Source of the DNA: Procambarus clarkii
Lineage: Eukaryota > Arthropoda > Malacostraca > Decapoda > Cambaridae
DNA length: 64,000 nucleotides
Direction: 5' to 3'
NCBI RefSeq assembly: GCF_040958095.1
Contig: NC_091175.1
Location: 21,066,503-21,130,502 of the forward strand
A program made the translations under genes and the position numbers. Below the pieces are notes generated by a model. That model saw only the letters and a list, made by a program, of their open reading frames with translations. It did not search any database and was not told where the DNA came from. Position 1 is the first letter of the stretch, and every line of letters begins with the position of its first letter. This document shows, in pieces, positions 54,501 to 63,484 of this stretch.

Positions 54501-56834
54501 GCGGAGTCGGGGACGCCTGAGCGGAGCGCGGAGTCGGGGACGCCTGAGCGGGGCGCGGAGTCGGGGACGCCTGAGCGGGGCGCGGAGTCGGGGACGCCTG
54601 AGCGGGGCGCGGAGTCGGGGACGCCTGAGCGGGGCGCGGAGTCGGGGACGCCTGAGCGGGGCGCGGAGTCGGGGACGCCTGAGCGGGGCGCGGAGTCGGG
54701 GACGCCTGAGCGGGGCGCGGAGTCGGGGACGCCTGAGCGGGGCGCGGAGTCGGGGACGCCTGACCGGGGCGCGGAGTCGGGGACGCCTGAGCGGGGCGCG
54801 GAGTCGGGGACGCCTGAGCGGGGCGCGGAGTCGGGGACGCCTGAGCGGAGCGCGGAGTCGGGGACGCCTGAGCGGAGCGCGGAGTCGGGGACGCCTGAGC
54901 GGAGCGCGGAGTCGGGGACGCCTGAGCGGAGCGCGGAGTCGGGGACGCCTGAGCGGAGCGCGGAGTCGGGGACGCCTGAGCGGAGCGCGGAGTCGGGGAC
55001 GCCTGAGCGGAGCGCGGAGTCGGGGACGCCTGAGCGGAGCGCGGAGTCGGGGACGCCTGAGCGGAGCGCGGAGTCGGGGACGCCTGAGCGGAGCGCGGAG
55101 TCGGGGACGCCTGAGCGGAGCGCGGAGTCGGGGACGCCTGAGCGGAGCGCGGAGTCGGGGACGCCTGAGCGGAGCGCGGAGTCGGGGACGCCTGAGCGGA
55201 GCGCGGAGTCGGGGACGCCTGAGCGGAGCGCGGAGTCGGGGACGCCTGAGCGGAGCGCGGAGTCGGGGACGCCTGAGCGGAGCGCGGAGTCGGGGACGCC
55301 TGAGCGGAGCGCGGAGTCGGGGACGCCTGAGCGGAGCGCGGAGTCGGGGACGCCTGAGCGGAGCGCGGAGTCGGGGACGCCTGAGCGGAGCGCGGAGTCG
55401 GGGACGCCTGAGCGGAGCGCGGAGTCGGGGACGCCTGAGCGGAGCGCGGAGTCGGGGACGCCTGAGCGGAGCGCGGAGTCGGGGACGCCTGAGCGGAGCG
55501 CGGAGTCGGGGACGCCTGAGCGGAGCGCGGAGTCGGGGACGCCTGAGCGGAGCGCGGAGTCGGGGACGCCTGAGCGGAGCGCGGAGTCGGGGACGCCTGA
55601 GCGGAGCGCGGAGTCGGGGACGCCTGAGCGGAGCGCGGAGTCGGGGACGCCTGAGCGGAGCGCGGAGTCGGGGACGCCTGAGCGGAGCGCGGAGTCGGGG
55701 ACGCCTGAGCGGAGCGCGGAGTCGGGGACGCCTGAGCGGAGCGCGGAGTCGGGGACGCCTGAGCGGAGCGCGGAGTCGGGGACGCCTGAGCGGAGCGCGG
55801 AGTCGGGGACGCCTGAGCGGAGCGCGGAGTCGGGGACGCCTGAGCGGAGCGCGGAGTCGGGGACGCCTGAGCGGAGCGCGGAGTCGGGGACGCCTGAGCG
55901 GAGCGCGGAGTCGGGGACGCCTGAGCGGAGCGCGGAGTCGGGGACGCCTGAGCGGAGCGCGGAGTCGGGGACGCCTGAGCGGAGCGCGGAGTCGGGGACG
56001 CCTGAGCGGAGCGCGGAGTCGGGGACGCCTGAGCGGAGCGCGGAGTCGGGGACGCCTGAGCGGAGCGCGGAGTCGGGGACGCCTGAGCGGAGCGCGGAGT
56101 CGGGGACGCCTGAGCGGAGCGCGGAGTCGGGGACGCCTGAGCGGAGCGCGGAGTCGGGGACGCCTGAGCGGAGCGCGGAGTCGGGGACGCCTGAGCGGAG
56201 CGCGGAGTCGGGGACGCCTGAGCGGAGCGCGGAGTCGGGGACGCCTGAGCGGAGCGCGGAGTCGGGGACGCCTGAGCGGAGCGCGGAGTCGGGGACGCCT
56301 GAGCGGAGCGCGGAGTCGGGGACGCCTGAGCGGAGCGCGGAGTCGAGGACGCCTGAGCAGGGCGCGGAGTCGGGGACGCCTGAGCAGGGCGCGGAGTCGG
56401 GGACGCCTGAGCGGAGCGCGGTGTCACAGGCCCCGGAGCGGAGCGCGGTGTCACAAGCACCGGAGCAGGGCACAGTGTCGGGGACGCCGCAGCAGAGTGC
56501 GGTCCCTGGCAAAGGGAAACAAACAAAACAAGGCCCCAAAATCTGTTGGTATTACAAATGGGCAACCTGTAAGCATGGGGAATCGGGAAGAATAAATGGA
56601 ACGTGTACATACGATCACCCTAGAAAGTGCAGAAACCTCCTCAATACAGGTAAATGTACCAAAAGCTGTGAATTCTTCCACCCAGAAATTTGCAAGAACT
56701 CTTTGGACAGGAAAGAGTGCTTCAATGCTGAATGTCCAGCTTTTCATATAAGAGGTACTAGGCGAATAAAACCGACAGACTACGACTATGAAAACAGCCA
56801 CTACTCCATCGACCGGGATAATTTTTTAACATGA
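51555..56834 (+). CDS. LINE ORF1, 9-residue repeat domain and CCCH fingers
   Basis: The frame is open for 1759 codons. From about residue 41 to 1620 it is a tandem array of GTPERSAES/GTPERGAES with rare GSES, GSKS and EL variants. It then passes through degenerate units (QAPERSAVS, GTPQQSAVPG) into KGKQTKQGPK and three fingers near 56540-56750: C-x7-C-x11-C-x3-H, C-x8-C-x3-C-x3-H and C-x8-C-x4-C-x3-H. The ending is DNFLT, with the stop at 56832-56834. The codons before the array (51555-51670) are probably not the natural frame. The repeat is hydrophilic, rich in E/R/S/P and without hydrophobics, so likely disordered. CCCH fingers commonly bind RNA, matching an RNP-forming ORF1 role. Whether this is translated at this length is unknown. 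Confidence 0.75.
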   Translation: MSSNKLYMTPRYNQLWHRARWQQSLSRARSRGRLSRARSRGTPERGAESGTPERGAESGTPERGAESGTPERGAESGTPERGAESGTPERGAESGTPERGAESGTPERGAESGTPERGAESGTPERGAESGTPERGAESGTPERGSKSGTPERGAESGTPERGAESGTPERGAESGTPERGAESGTPERGAESGTPERGAESGTPERSAESGTPERGAESGTPERGAESGTPERGAESGTPERGAESGTPERGAESGTPERGAESGTPERGAESGTPERGAESGTPERGAESGTPERGAESGTPERGAESGTPERGAESGTPERGAESGTPERGAESGTPERGAESGTPERGAESGTPERSAESGTPERSAESGTPERSAESGTPERSAESGTPERSAESGTPERSAESGTPERSAESGTPELSAESGTPERSAESGTPERSAESGTPERSAESGTPERSAESGTPERSAESGTPERSAESGTPERGAESGTPERGAESGTPERSAESGTPERSAESGTPERGAESGTPERGAESGTPERGAESGTPERGAESGTPERGAESGTPERGAESGTPERGAESGTPERGAESGTPERGAESGTPERGAESGTPERGAESGTPERGAESGTPERGAESGTPERGAESGTPERGAESGTPERGSESGTPERGSESGTPERGAESGTPERGAESGTPERGAESGTPERGAESGTPERGAESGTPERGAESGTPERGAESGTPERGAESGTPERGAESGTPERGSKSGTPERGAESGTPERGAESGTPERGAESGTPERSAESGTPERSAESGTPERSAESGTPERSAESGTPERSAESGTPERSAESGTPERSAESGTPERSAESGTPERGAESGTPERGAESGTPERGAESGTPERGSKSGTPERGAESGTPERGAESGTPERGAESGTPERGAESGTPERGAESGTPERSAESGTPERGAESGTPERGAESGTPERGAESGTPERGAESGTPERSAESGTPERGAESGTPERGAESGTPERGAESGTPERGAESGTPERGAESGTPERGAESGTPERGAESGTPERGAESGTPDRGAESGTPERGAESGTPERGAESGTPERSAESGTPERSAESGTPERSAESGTPERSAESGTPERSAESGTPERSAESGTPERSAESGTPERSAESGTPERSAESGTPERSAESGTPERSAESGTPERSAESGTPERSAESGTPERSAESGTPERSAESGTPERSAESGTPERSAESGTPERSAESGTPERSAESGTPERSAESGTPERSAESGTPERSAESGTPERSAESGTPERSAESGTPERSAESGTPERSAESGTPERSAESGTPERSAESGTPERSAESGTPERSAESGTPERSAESGTPERSAESGTPERSAESGTPERSAESGTPERSAESGTPERSAESGTPERSAESGTPERSAESGTPERSAESGTPERSAESGTPERSAESGTPERSAESGTPERSAESGTPERSAESGTPERSAESGTPERSAESGTPERSAESGTPERSAESGTPERSAESGTPERSAESGTPERSAESGTPERSAESGTPERSAESGTPERSAESGTPERSAESGTPERSAESRTPEQGAESGTPEQGAESGTPERSAVSQAPERSAVSQAPEQGTVSGTPQQSAVPGKGKQTKQGPKICWYYKWATCKHGESGRINGTCTYDHPRKCRNLLNTGKCTKSCEFFHPEICKNSLDRKECFNAECPAFHIRGTRRIKPTDYDYENSHYSIDRDNFLT
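51640..56430. repeat. 27-bp GC-rich minisatellite inside LINE ORF1
   Basis: About 175 units of exactly 27 bp, consensus GGGGACGCCTGAGCGG(G/A) followed by CGCGGAGTC. Two unit types alternate in blocks; the last stretch (about 54840-56345) is some 56 consecutive A-type units. Rare variants share spacing in multiples of 27 (CTCGAAG at 51989, 53825 and 54230). Antisense frames are also open for about 5 kb; they are by-products. Confidence 0.97.
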
Positions 56835-59800
56835 GGAGGAGGAGAAGAATGGCTAAAAATGACCAGACTCTACCACCAACTCGGTCAAATGCTAGAGAGG
56901 ACGCAAACACAGTGGCCTCCTTACCAGAGCCTCAGATATTAACACCAAGTAAAGCATCCAGCACTTCCACTAACACGATAACATCATTTATATTTGCCAA
57001 CATCCAGGGTATAAAAACACGCAAATCCAACAAAGTTCACTTTATAGATGGTCTCCTTCATGAGGTAAATGCAGTGTTTGCAGCCCTAACGGAAACTCAC
57101 ACAAAGGACTACCTTGATGGTGAAATATGGATCTCAGAGTACAATCTCTTCAGATGTGATAGGAAACACCGGCTTCAGGGTGGGGTCAGCCTCTACATCA
57201 AAGACACACTCATCTGTACTGAGCTGCTAAACACCTCAAATGATATGGTGGAAGTGCTGATAGTCAAAATAGAGATCCTAAATGTAGTTGTTGTCCTTGC
57301 ATATAAGTCACCGGAGGCAAACTCTCAGCAGTTTAAAGACCAACTAATGAAAATAGAACACTGCTTGGAAAACCTCACAAATCCAGCTCCGATCATCATC
57401 CTGCTTGGGGACTTCAACCTACGGCACCTGAAATGGAAGCACCTGGCTAATACAGTAATATCAGAAAGAATACCAGGAAGTAGCCTAAATGAACAGGCAC
57501 ATGCAAATGACCTGCTACGGATGTGCGATAGATTTGCCTTAAACCAGCAAATAGTAGAACCAACTAGGAAGGAGAACACGCTGGATCTCATTTTCACTAA
57601 TAATGATGAGTTGATCGGGAACATAATGATTACAAATACAGTACCAGTTACTCAGATCACAACTTAATTGAAGTTCTGACAACCATGGGGAATGGACCTT
57701 CAAAACCAGTCCAGATTCCCGGTGGAGGAGATTTCAGCAAATTCAACTTCAATAATAAACAGATAAACTGGGAGCAAATAAACCAGGACTTCACAGAAAT
57801 AAACTGGGAAGAACAGCTAGAAAATGCAAACCTGAACCAGTGCCTGGAAAAAATAAGCTCAGTAGCACTAGAAATATGTTCAAACCGCATACCACTAAGA
57901 AAAAAGAGGAAGAGATGCAGATTGGAACGGGAACGTCGTTCCCTATATAGGCGAAGAAAACGAATCGCGGAACAACTTGAGAGTCGCACCCTATCTCAAG
58001 AACGGCAAAGAAGGTTAGGTAGAGAAATAGAAACAATTGAACTCAAGCTACAAGAATCATACAAAACCCAGGAGAGGCAAAGAGAGCAAAAGGCCATCAG
58101 TGAAATAGAAAGAAATCCGAAATATTTTTTCTCCTATGCAAAATCAAGATCAAAAACCACATCTAGTATCGGGCCCCTGCGAAAGGGAGATGGAACTTTC
58201 ACCGATGACAAAAAAAGAAATGAGCGAGTTACTGAGGAAGCAGTACGACTCTGTTTTCAGCGAGCCATTAAATGCGCTAAAGATTGATAACCCAAATGAA
58301 TTTTTCATGGATATGATACCAACATCAAATCATATATCAGACGTCGCCCTATCCCCACTAGATTTTGAAGAAGCCATAAACAGTATGTCTATGCACTCTG
58401 CACCAGGCCCGGATTCTTGGAACTCCATATTCATCAAGAACTGTAAAAAACCACTATCGCAGGCCCTTCACATTCTGTGGAGACAAAGCCTAGATACTGG
58501 CGTTATCCCTGACATACTAAAAACAGCAGAGATAGCACCACTCAATAAAGGAGGAAATAAGGCAGAGGCAAAAAATTACAGACCAATAGCACTAACATCG
58601 CACATCATAAAAATTTTTGAGAGAGTGCTAAGAAATATAATCACAAAATACATGGAATCACAGCATCTCCATAACCCCGGACAACATGGTTTCAGAACAG
58701 GGCGCTCTTGCCTGTCGCAGTTGCTGGACCACTATGATATGGCATTAGATGCTATGGAAGACAAACAAAACGCTGATGTAATTTACACAGATTTCGCAAA
58801 AGCTTTTGATAAATGTGACCATGGTGTTATTGCACATAAAATGCGTTCAAAAGGAATTACCAGGAAAATAGGCAGATGGATCTACAATTTCCTGACTAAC
58901 AGAACCCAATGTGTAATAGTCAACAAAATAAAATCCAGCCCATCAACCGTGAAGAGCTCAGTCCCCCAGGGTACTGTGCTTGCTCCAGTACTTTTTCTCA
59001 TCCTCATATCGGACATAGACCAGAACACAACCTATAGCACTGTATCATCCTTTGCAGATGACACTAGGATTTTCATGAGAGTTGGCAACATAGAGGACAC
59101 GGCAAACCTCCAATCAGATGTAGATCAGGTCTTTCTATGGGCTACAGAAAATAATATGGTGTTTAACGAGGATAAGTTCCAGCTCATGCGCTACGGAAAA
59201 ATTGAAAATATAAAAACAGAAATCACGTACAAAACTCAGGCAAATCATAACATAGAACGAAAAGGCAATGTAAAGGATCTGGGTGTACTCATGTCGGAAG
59301 ACCTTACCTTTAAAGAACACAATAAAGTAGCCGTCACAACTGCAAGAAAAATGACAGGTTGGATAACAAGAACTTTTCACACTAGAGATGCTATACCGAT
59401 GATGATACTTTTCAAAACGCTTGTGCTCTCTAGAGTGGAATACTGCTGCACAATGACAGCCCCTTTCAAAGCTGGAAAAATTGCTGACCTGGAGAGCGTG
59501 CAGAGATCCTTTACTGCTAGAATCCACTCAGTAAAACATCTAAATTACTGGGACCAACTAAAGAGCCTAAATCTGTACTCCCTTGAGCGCAGGCGGGAGA
59601 GATACGTAATAATTTACACATGGAAAATAATTGAGGGGCTGGTCCCAAACCTGCACACAGAAATAACATCACATGAGACCAGGAGGCATGGCAGGATGTG
59701 CAGAATACCCCCGTTGAAAAGCAGAGGTGCAACAGGTACTCAGAGAGAACTCCACCAACATCAGAGGCCCGAGACTGTTTAACACGCTTCCACTACACAT

Positions 59801-59984
59801 AAGGGGCATAACTGGCCGACCCCTCACAGTGTTCAAGAGAGAACTGGATAAGCACCTCCAAAGGATACCTGATCAACCAGGCTGTGACTCATACGTCAGG
59901 CTGCGAGCAGCCGCGTCTAACAGCCTGGTTGATCAGTCCAGCAACCAGGAGGCCTGGTCGACGACCGGGCCGCGGGGACACTAA
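56831..59984 (+). pseudogene. LINE ORF2: endonuclease and reverse transcriptase (three frameshifts)
   Basis: The first frame, 56831-57667, gives the endonuclease: FIFANIQGIKTRKSNK, FAALTETHTKDY, LLGDFNLRHLKW, LDLIFTNN. The expected YSDHN lies just after a shift near 57640. The second frame, to about 58212, gives a basic coiled-coil-like linker (RLERERRSLYRRRKR). After a shift in an A run (58209-58216), RT follows: SAPGPDSWN, YRPIALTSH, GFRTGRSCLSQLL, YTDFAKAFDKCDH, SVPQGTVLAPVLF, and the catalytic FADD at 59051-59062. A third shift near 59727 leads to the C-terminal NIRGPRLFNTLPLHIRG, ending at a stop at 59982-59984 (CACTAA). There is no RNase H. Confidence 0.85.
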
Positions 59985-60018
59985 GCCCCGGAAGCACCTC
60001 AAGGTAAGGTAACCTCAA
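59940..60018 (+). repeat. LINE 3' tail shared with the SINE family
   Basis: AGGAGGCCTGGTCGACGACC, GGGCCGCGGGGACACTAAGC and CCTCAAGGTAACCTCAAGG-type sequence match the tails of SINE copies A-E almost base for base. The ORF2 stop codon falls inside this shared segment. Confidence 0.92.
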
Positions 60019-61149
60019 GGTATATATAAATACAATACAGTATATACAGTATTAGTCTTGCCTGTTTTTTTTCTGATACAGTAATCCATTCCATTTGTTT
60101 ATCACTCAGAAAATATATGTCAATTGGTTGGACTAATATTATTTGTCTTATGAAAACAAATATTGAAAAGATGATGTGATTATGCAGTATGGATGAGTGA
60201 GAAAACTATCATCAATATACAGTACTGTATTTTAAGTAATTGACCAATTGTCTTCAGCCAATCACAGGGTGCTTTCTCAGGGATAGGTAAGGGATTGCCC
60301 TATCATAAGTAATGACTTTCTTTGGATAAATTGTTCACTATACAGTAAACTGTATATCAGAGATATTTATTTAATTATATTTTGCACATGCAGTTTTAGC
60401 ACTTCCATAATGACAGTAGAAAGTGACAAGTTACATGAAGTGGTAAGTCATTTGTACATAATGAGCAAGATGAAAGTAACTGTCGCTTAGACAAGGTGAT
60501 TCTTTTCAAAATGTAAGAAAATTTGAATGACTGATTACGGTAAAATCAGCAGTTCAAATTTTCTTACTGAAGCCTAACATTATAAAACTGAATTTTGTTA
60601 TGACATTTATGATTGAAAGGGACAGTAAAGCCCTGAAATTAGTTGAGAATTCATATACTGTAGAGTATTTTGGATTCATACTGTGTAAAGAAGAAACAAA
60701 AAAGTTTAGCAAAATGAGGAAGTGATTGTGCACCTGAAGAGGGTTATTAGAAAAGAATAAATGTTATTGTGGATAAGATCAAATTGTGAGAAAATACAGC
60801 ATACTAGTTCCAAGAGTTTGAAATGGGACCTATGAGCCAAATCTCAATCCTGCTAGTAAAGCTAAAATACATGCCTGTATGTGGAAGGGACTAGCATAGG
60901 TTGACAATAAATGAACAGGACTGCACTTTAATGTATATGGAAAGCCCAGCATATATAGCTGAAAAAAAAACTCAAGAACAATGTGGGGGGGGGGGGTTTA
61001 TTTGACAAGCCGCTGATTTCCTGTCCCCGTCGAGGGCACTAAAGATGATGGTCGTTAGATTAATTCAGGTAGTGTAAATATATACCCCCCCCCCCCCTCA
61101 CTGGACTGAGAAACTGGCAATGAGTATGGATGAAGATGTATTGTATTAC
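60019..61149. other. Intron 1 sequence adjacent to exon 1
   Basis: AT-rich with G and C homopolymer runs near 60984-60998 and 61085-61099. No coding sequence or recognised repeat; the exon 1 donor is at 61149. Confidence 0.45.
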
Positions 61150-61397
61150 CTCTTCTTGCCTTCATTTTGTAGTAGAAACTTTTTGGCCAAATTAGTTCTA
61201 TATTTTGAATGGATCACCGATGCTGAAGAAAACTGGCAACGCATTAAATTCTCCAATACAGTTCGCTGATAGCCGAGAAAGATTGCTTTTCTGACCATCA
61301 TCTTTGCCACAGTAGTTTCTTCCAAGTTCAGGTCTCTTTGTCAAACTTCAGTATCTTCTTGCTTGCATTTTACATCAGATAAGAAAGAACTGTCTTC
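61150..61397 (-). CDS. RBFA: RBFA exon 1 (start codon, mitochondrial targeting region)
   Basis: The coding part runs from the ATG at 61301 down to 61150 (50 codons plus AG). Two ATGs stand in tandem (61301 and 61298), and an in-frame TGA lies upstream after about 14 sense codons, so the start is well supported. The N-terminus begins MMVRKAIFLGYQ, is rich in basic and hydrophobic residues and lacks acidic residues early on, as expected of a mitochondrial presequence. The donor is AGAAGAG|GTAATA (GT at 61149-61148). A TTTTACAG acceptor lies just right of 61397, suggesting that 61302-61397 is 5' UTR following an upstream non-coding exon. The split codon AG+G with exon 2 gives Arg. The segment ending KKFLLQNEGKK just before the junction resembles the stretch before the RbfA fold in vertebrate RBFA. 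Confidence 0.83.
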
Positions 61398-62498
61398 CTG
61401 TAAAACATTAATGATGTGAGATTACCCAATGATGGGGGGGGGGAAGGTTTTGTTTTATATTTCAATTTAATCTTGTTACTTTAATTTATGTTGCTTAAGG
61501 GAATCTGAAAGGGCATGTGAAGTGAACAGAGAAATTACAGGCACCAAGCATATTGGCACAGGGATAAGGTTAGTGAACTATGCAACCAGCATGCACCATG
61601 ATGCCTGTAAGGGATTGATCCAGGGATTGATTTCTTTAGACAACTTATAATCCTGTCATTAAAGCCTAATGCCAGGCTTCACATCAAAGAATATTATTAC
61701 AAAATTTAACCCAGCCAAACCCAACCTAACGATGTCTACCGTTTAACAATTAGAAAACGAGGTGTCGAAACACCTATACAGTTTTAACTTTACATATACA
61801 ACAGCTTGGCATGGGCATCAACTTTCATATTTTCTATCAAACCTGTAAACAAAGGAATTAACAAATTGATTCTGGCAGCTTCATTAAGTATCTATATGTA
61901 TAATTTATCAAATTTATCAATATATCAAATTTACCAATAATGTACTATAAAAAATATATGAACAAATTATTTACAAATGGCTCGACTCCTGCCATGTAAA
62001 ATTCAACATGATAAATCAATGCCAGTTTGGCATATATTTCCCCCAAAAAATAAGAGTACCACTGATGCCATTATTAGTCTGCTTGATACAATCTACACAG
62101 CCCATGACAAAAGTAGTTCCCAATTGACCTCTTTATTGACCTGAAAGTCACCCCGTCTGGAGAACCAGCCAGAACACGTCAAAAAAAAAATCTATCAACA
62201 ATCCTGTGACCCAAGGCGATATGTGCGCCAGGATACAAGACACTGTACATTAACAGTGTCTATGTATCTTGTGTCTTGTATATCATCTCCAAGACACTAC
62301 AGCTTCGACACAGAACAGGCAGCAGACTAGGACCGCATTGAGCTACAACGCTCTCCCCACATAGAGCTCCGCGACTACGGCCACACTCAGCTCTCTGCTC
62401 TGCTCCAAGCTTCGTCTCAACGTCTACGACACTGCTGTATCCAGCCCTACTAAATAAATATAAAACTAACTAAACACTGTGTATCTCATCTACCCAAG
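61398..62498. other. Region upstream of RBFA exon 1
   Basis: Probably contains the 5' end of intron 0 and possibly a non-coding exon, but neither could be placed. 62225-62280 has a short hairpin-like AAGACACTG.../...TTGTGTCTTG arrangement. No other feature. Confidence 0.4.
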
Positions 62499-62840
62499 GG
62501 TCCGTCTAATTACCACAAGCTACACAAGCTTCAGAAAGCTTCCTGGCAATACGTTAGTAATGAATAAATATGATATGTTAGGTTAGGCTGACCTGACCTA
62601 ACCTAACCTAACCTAACCAAACCAAACCTAACTGAAGCTTGGATTGTCGACTTGATTTGGCGTCACCAGCTTTTTATTTTCGTCTAATTTCTTTATAAAA
62701 AGATACTTTTTCAGATTAAAATTATGTTTTTTCGCGTTGTACATTCAGCACCAACATTATAATGAGTAAATATATCATATTTATTCATTACTAACGTATT
62801 GCCAGTAAGCTTTCTGAAGCTTGTGGTAATTAGACGGACC
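62499..62840. mobile_element. Foldback MITE with TTAGG-type core
   Basis: Inverted arms begin GGTCCGTCTAATTACCACAA and include CAATACGTTAGTAATGAATA and ATATGATAT; the left arm has a 9-bp insertion (ACACAAGCT-like). The loop holds GTTAGGTTAGG followed by four ACCTA repeats (62577-62630), which are TTAGG on the other strand. I could not define a target duplication. Confidence 0.82.
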
Positions 62841-63117
62841 GCAACCCAACAATGTAACATAACCGTACGTTACAGCGCTTTCCCCCCTGAGAGTTAGAGC
62901 GCTTTGTTAACAAACAAAGTAATACAAACAGTGCGGTAAGCATTGTTAATGGAAGTGCTAGTTATATGATGAAGTGTCATGTATTTATTCAGACGAGAAC
63001 AGCAGCGAACACAAACCAGCGCATATATGAACAAAATGGTTTGTATGTACAAATTTCTCAGTGAACGAAGTTGTTTCTAGCCTGGTATCCGAAATTGCAG
63101 TAGACGACTTGACCCGT
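62841..63117. other. Spacer between two MITEs
   Basis: No recognised feature; it ends with GACCCGT (63111-63117), the likely left target duplicate of the next MITE. Confidence 0.4.
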
Positions 63118-63484
63118 CCCGTTCTCGCAAATTCGTAAAGTCAATATTGACTTATTAAATAAGTGCATAGGTGACATACTAAACATAATAGATACCCTTA
63201 AAAAGCTTCATAGAAAACACCGACCTTACCTAACCTTGTTAGTATCTTAAGATAAGCATCTTATAGCTTCGTAATTACAATTGTTACTTAACCTATTATA
63301 GGTATAGGTTAAGTAATAATTGTAATTGCGAAGCAATAAGATACTTATCTTAAGATACTAACAAGGTTAGGTAAGGTCGGTGTTTTCTATGAAGCTTTTT
63401 AAGGGTATCTATTATGTTTAGTATATCACCTATGCACGTAGTTAATAAGTCAATATTGACTATACGAATTTGCGAGAACGGGTT
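63118..63484. mobile_element. Foldback MITE, copy 2 (same family as 5397-5767)
   Basis: Ends CCCGTTCTCGCAAATTCG and GCGAGAACGGGTT; same arms and same central AACCTATTATAGGTATAGGTT as copy 1. Flanks GACCCGT (63111-63117) and GCCCCGT (63485-63491) look like a 7-bp target duplication with one mismatch. Confidence 0.88.

Larger units (their letters stand above)
51295..60018 (+). mobile_element. CR1-like LINE with expanded repeat in ORF1
   Basis: Order: PHD-like finger, 9-residue repeat region, three CCCH fingers (ORF1), then endonuclease and RT (ORF2), then a 3' tail. ORF1 stop and ORF2 start overlap as ATGA at 56831-56834, a usual LINE arrangement. A PHD-type finger in ORF1 is known in the CR1 group, which together with the FADD-type RT and non-poly(A) tail suggests CR1 affinity. 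ORF1 has two and ORF2 three apparent frameshifts, so this copy is inactive as read. It lies antisense in RBFA intron 1. Confidence 0.85.
10162..61397 (-). other. RBFA: RBFA host gene span (6 recognised exons, 5 introns)
   Basis: This is the transcription-unit span inferred from six exons whose splice sites and phases agree. Coding pieces are 50 codons plus 2 nt, 1 nt plus 62 codons, 56 codons plus 1 nt, 2 nt plus 46 codons, 58 codons, and 102 codons plus stop, giving 376 residues. RBFA is the mitochondrial homologue of bacterial RbfA, which binds the small ribosomal subunit and helps mature its rRNA. The family match rests on remembered similarity: a PP-I-x-FV-x-D segment followed by an SVADFG-type segment, and a downstream G-V/I-D-x-x-x-x-x motif near the end of the conserved region. 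Introns measure about 13.3, 7.8, 11.6, 5.2 and 12.1 kb. A 5' non-coding exon probably lies further right, because the first coding exon is preceded by an acceptor-like site; I could not place it. Confidence 0.85.

Noticed and set aside
51412-56610. Two antisense frames of about 1.7k codons over the 27-bp array.
   Set aside because: Same cause as above. The plus-strand frame alone links to conserved CCCH fingers and to ORF2.
62577-62630. A telomere end or chromosome terminus.
   Set aside because: Only a few TTAGG-type units, enclosed by MITE arms; no extended telomeric array.
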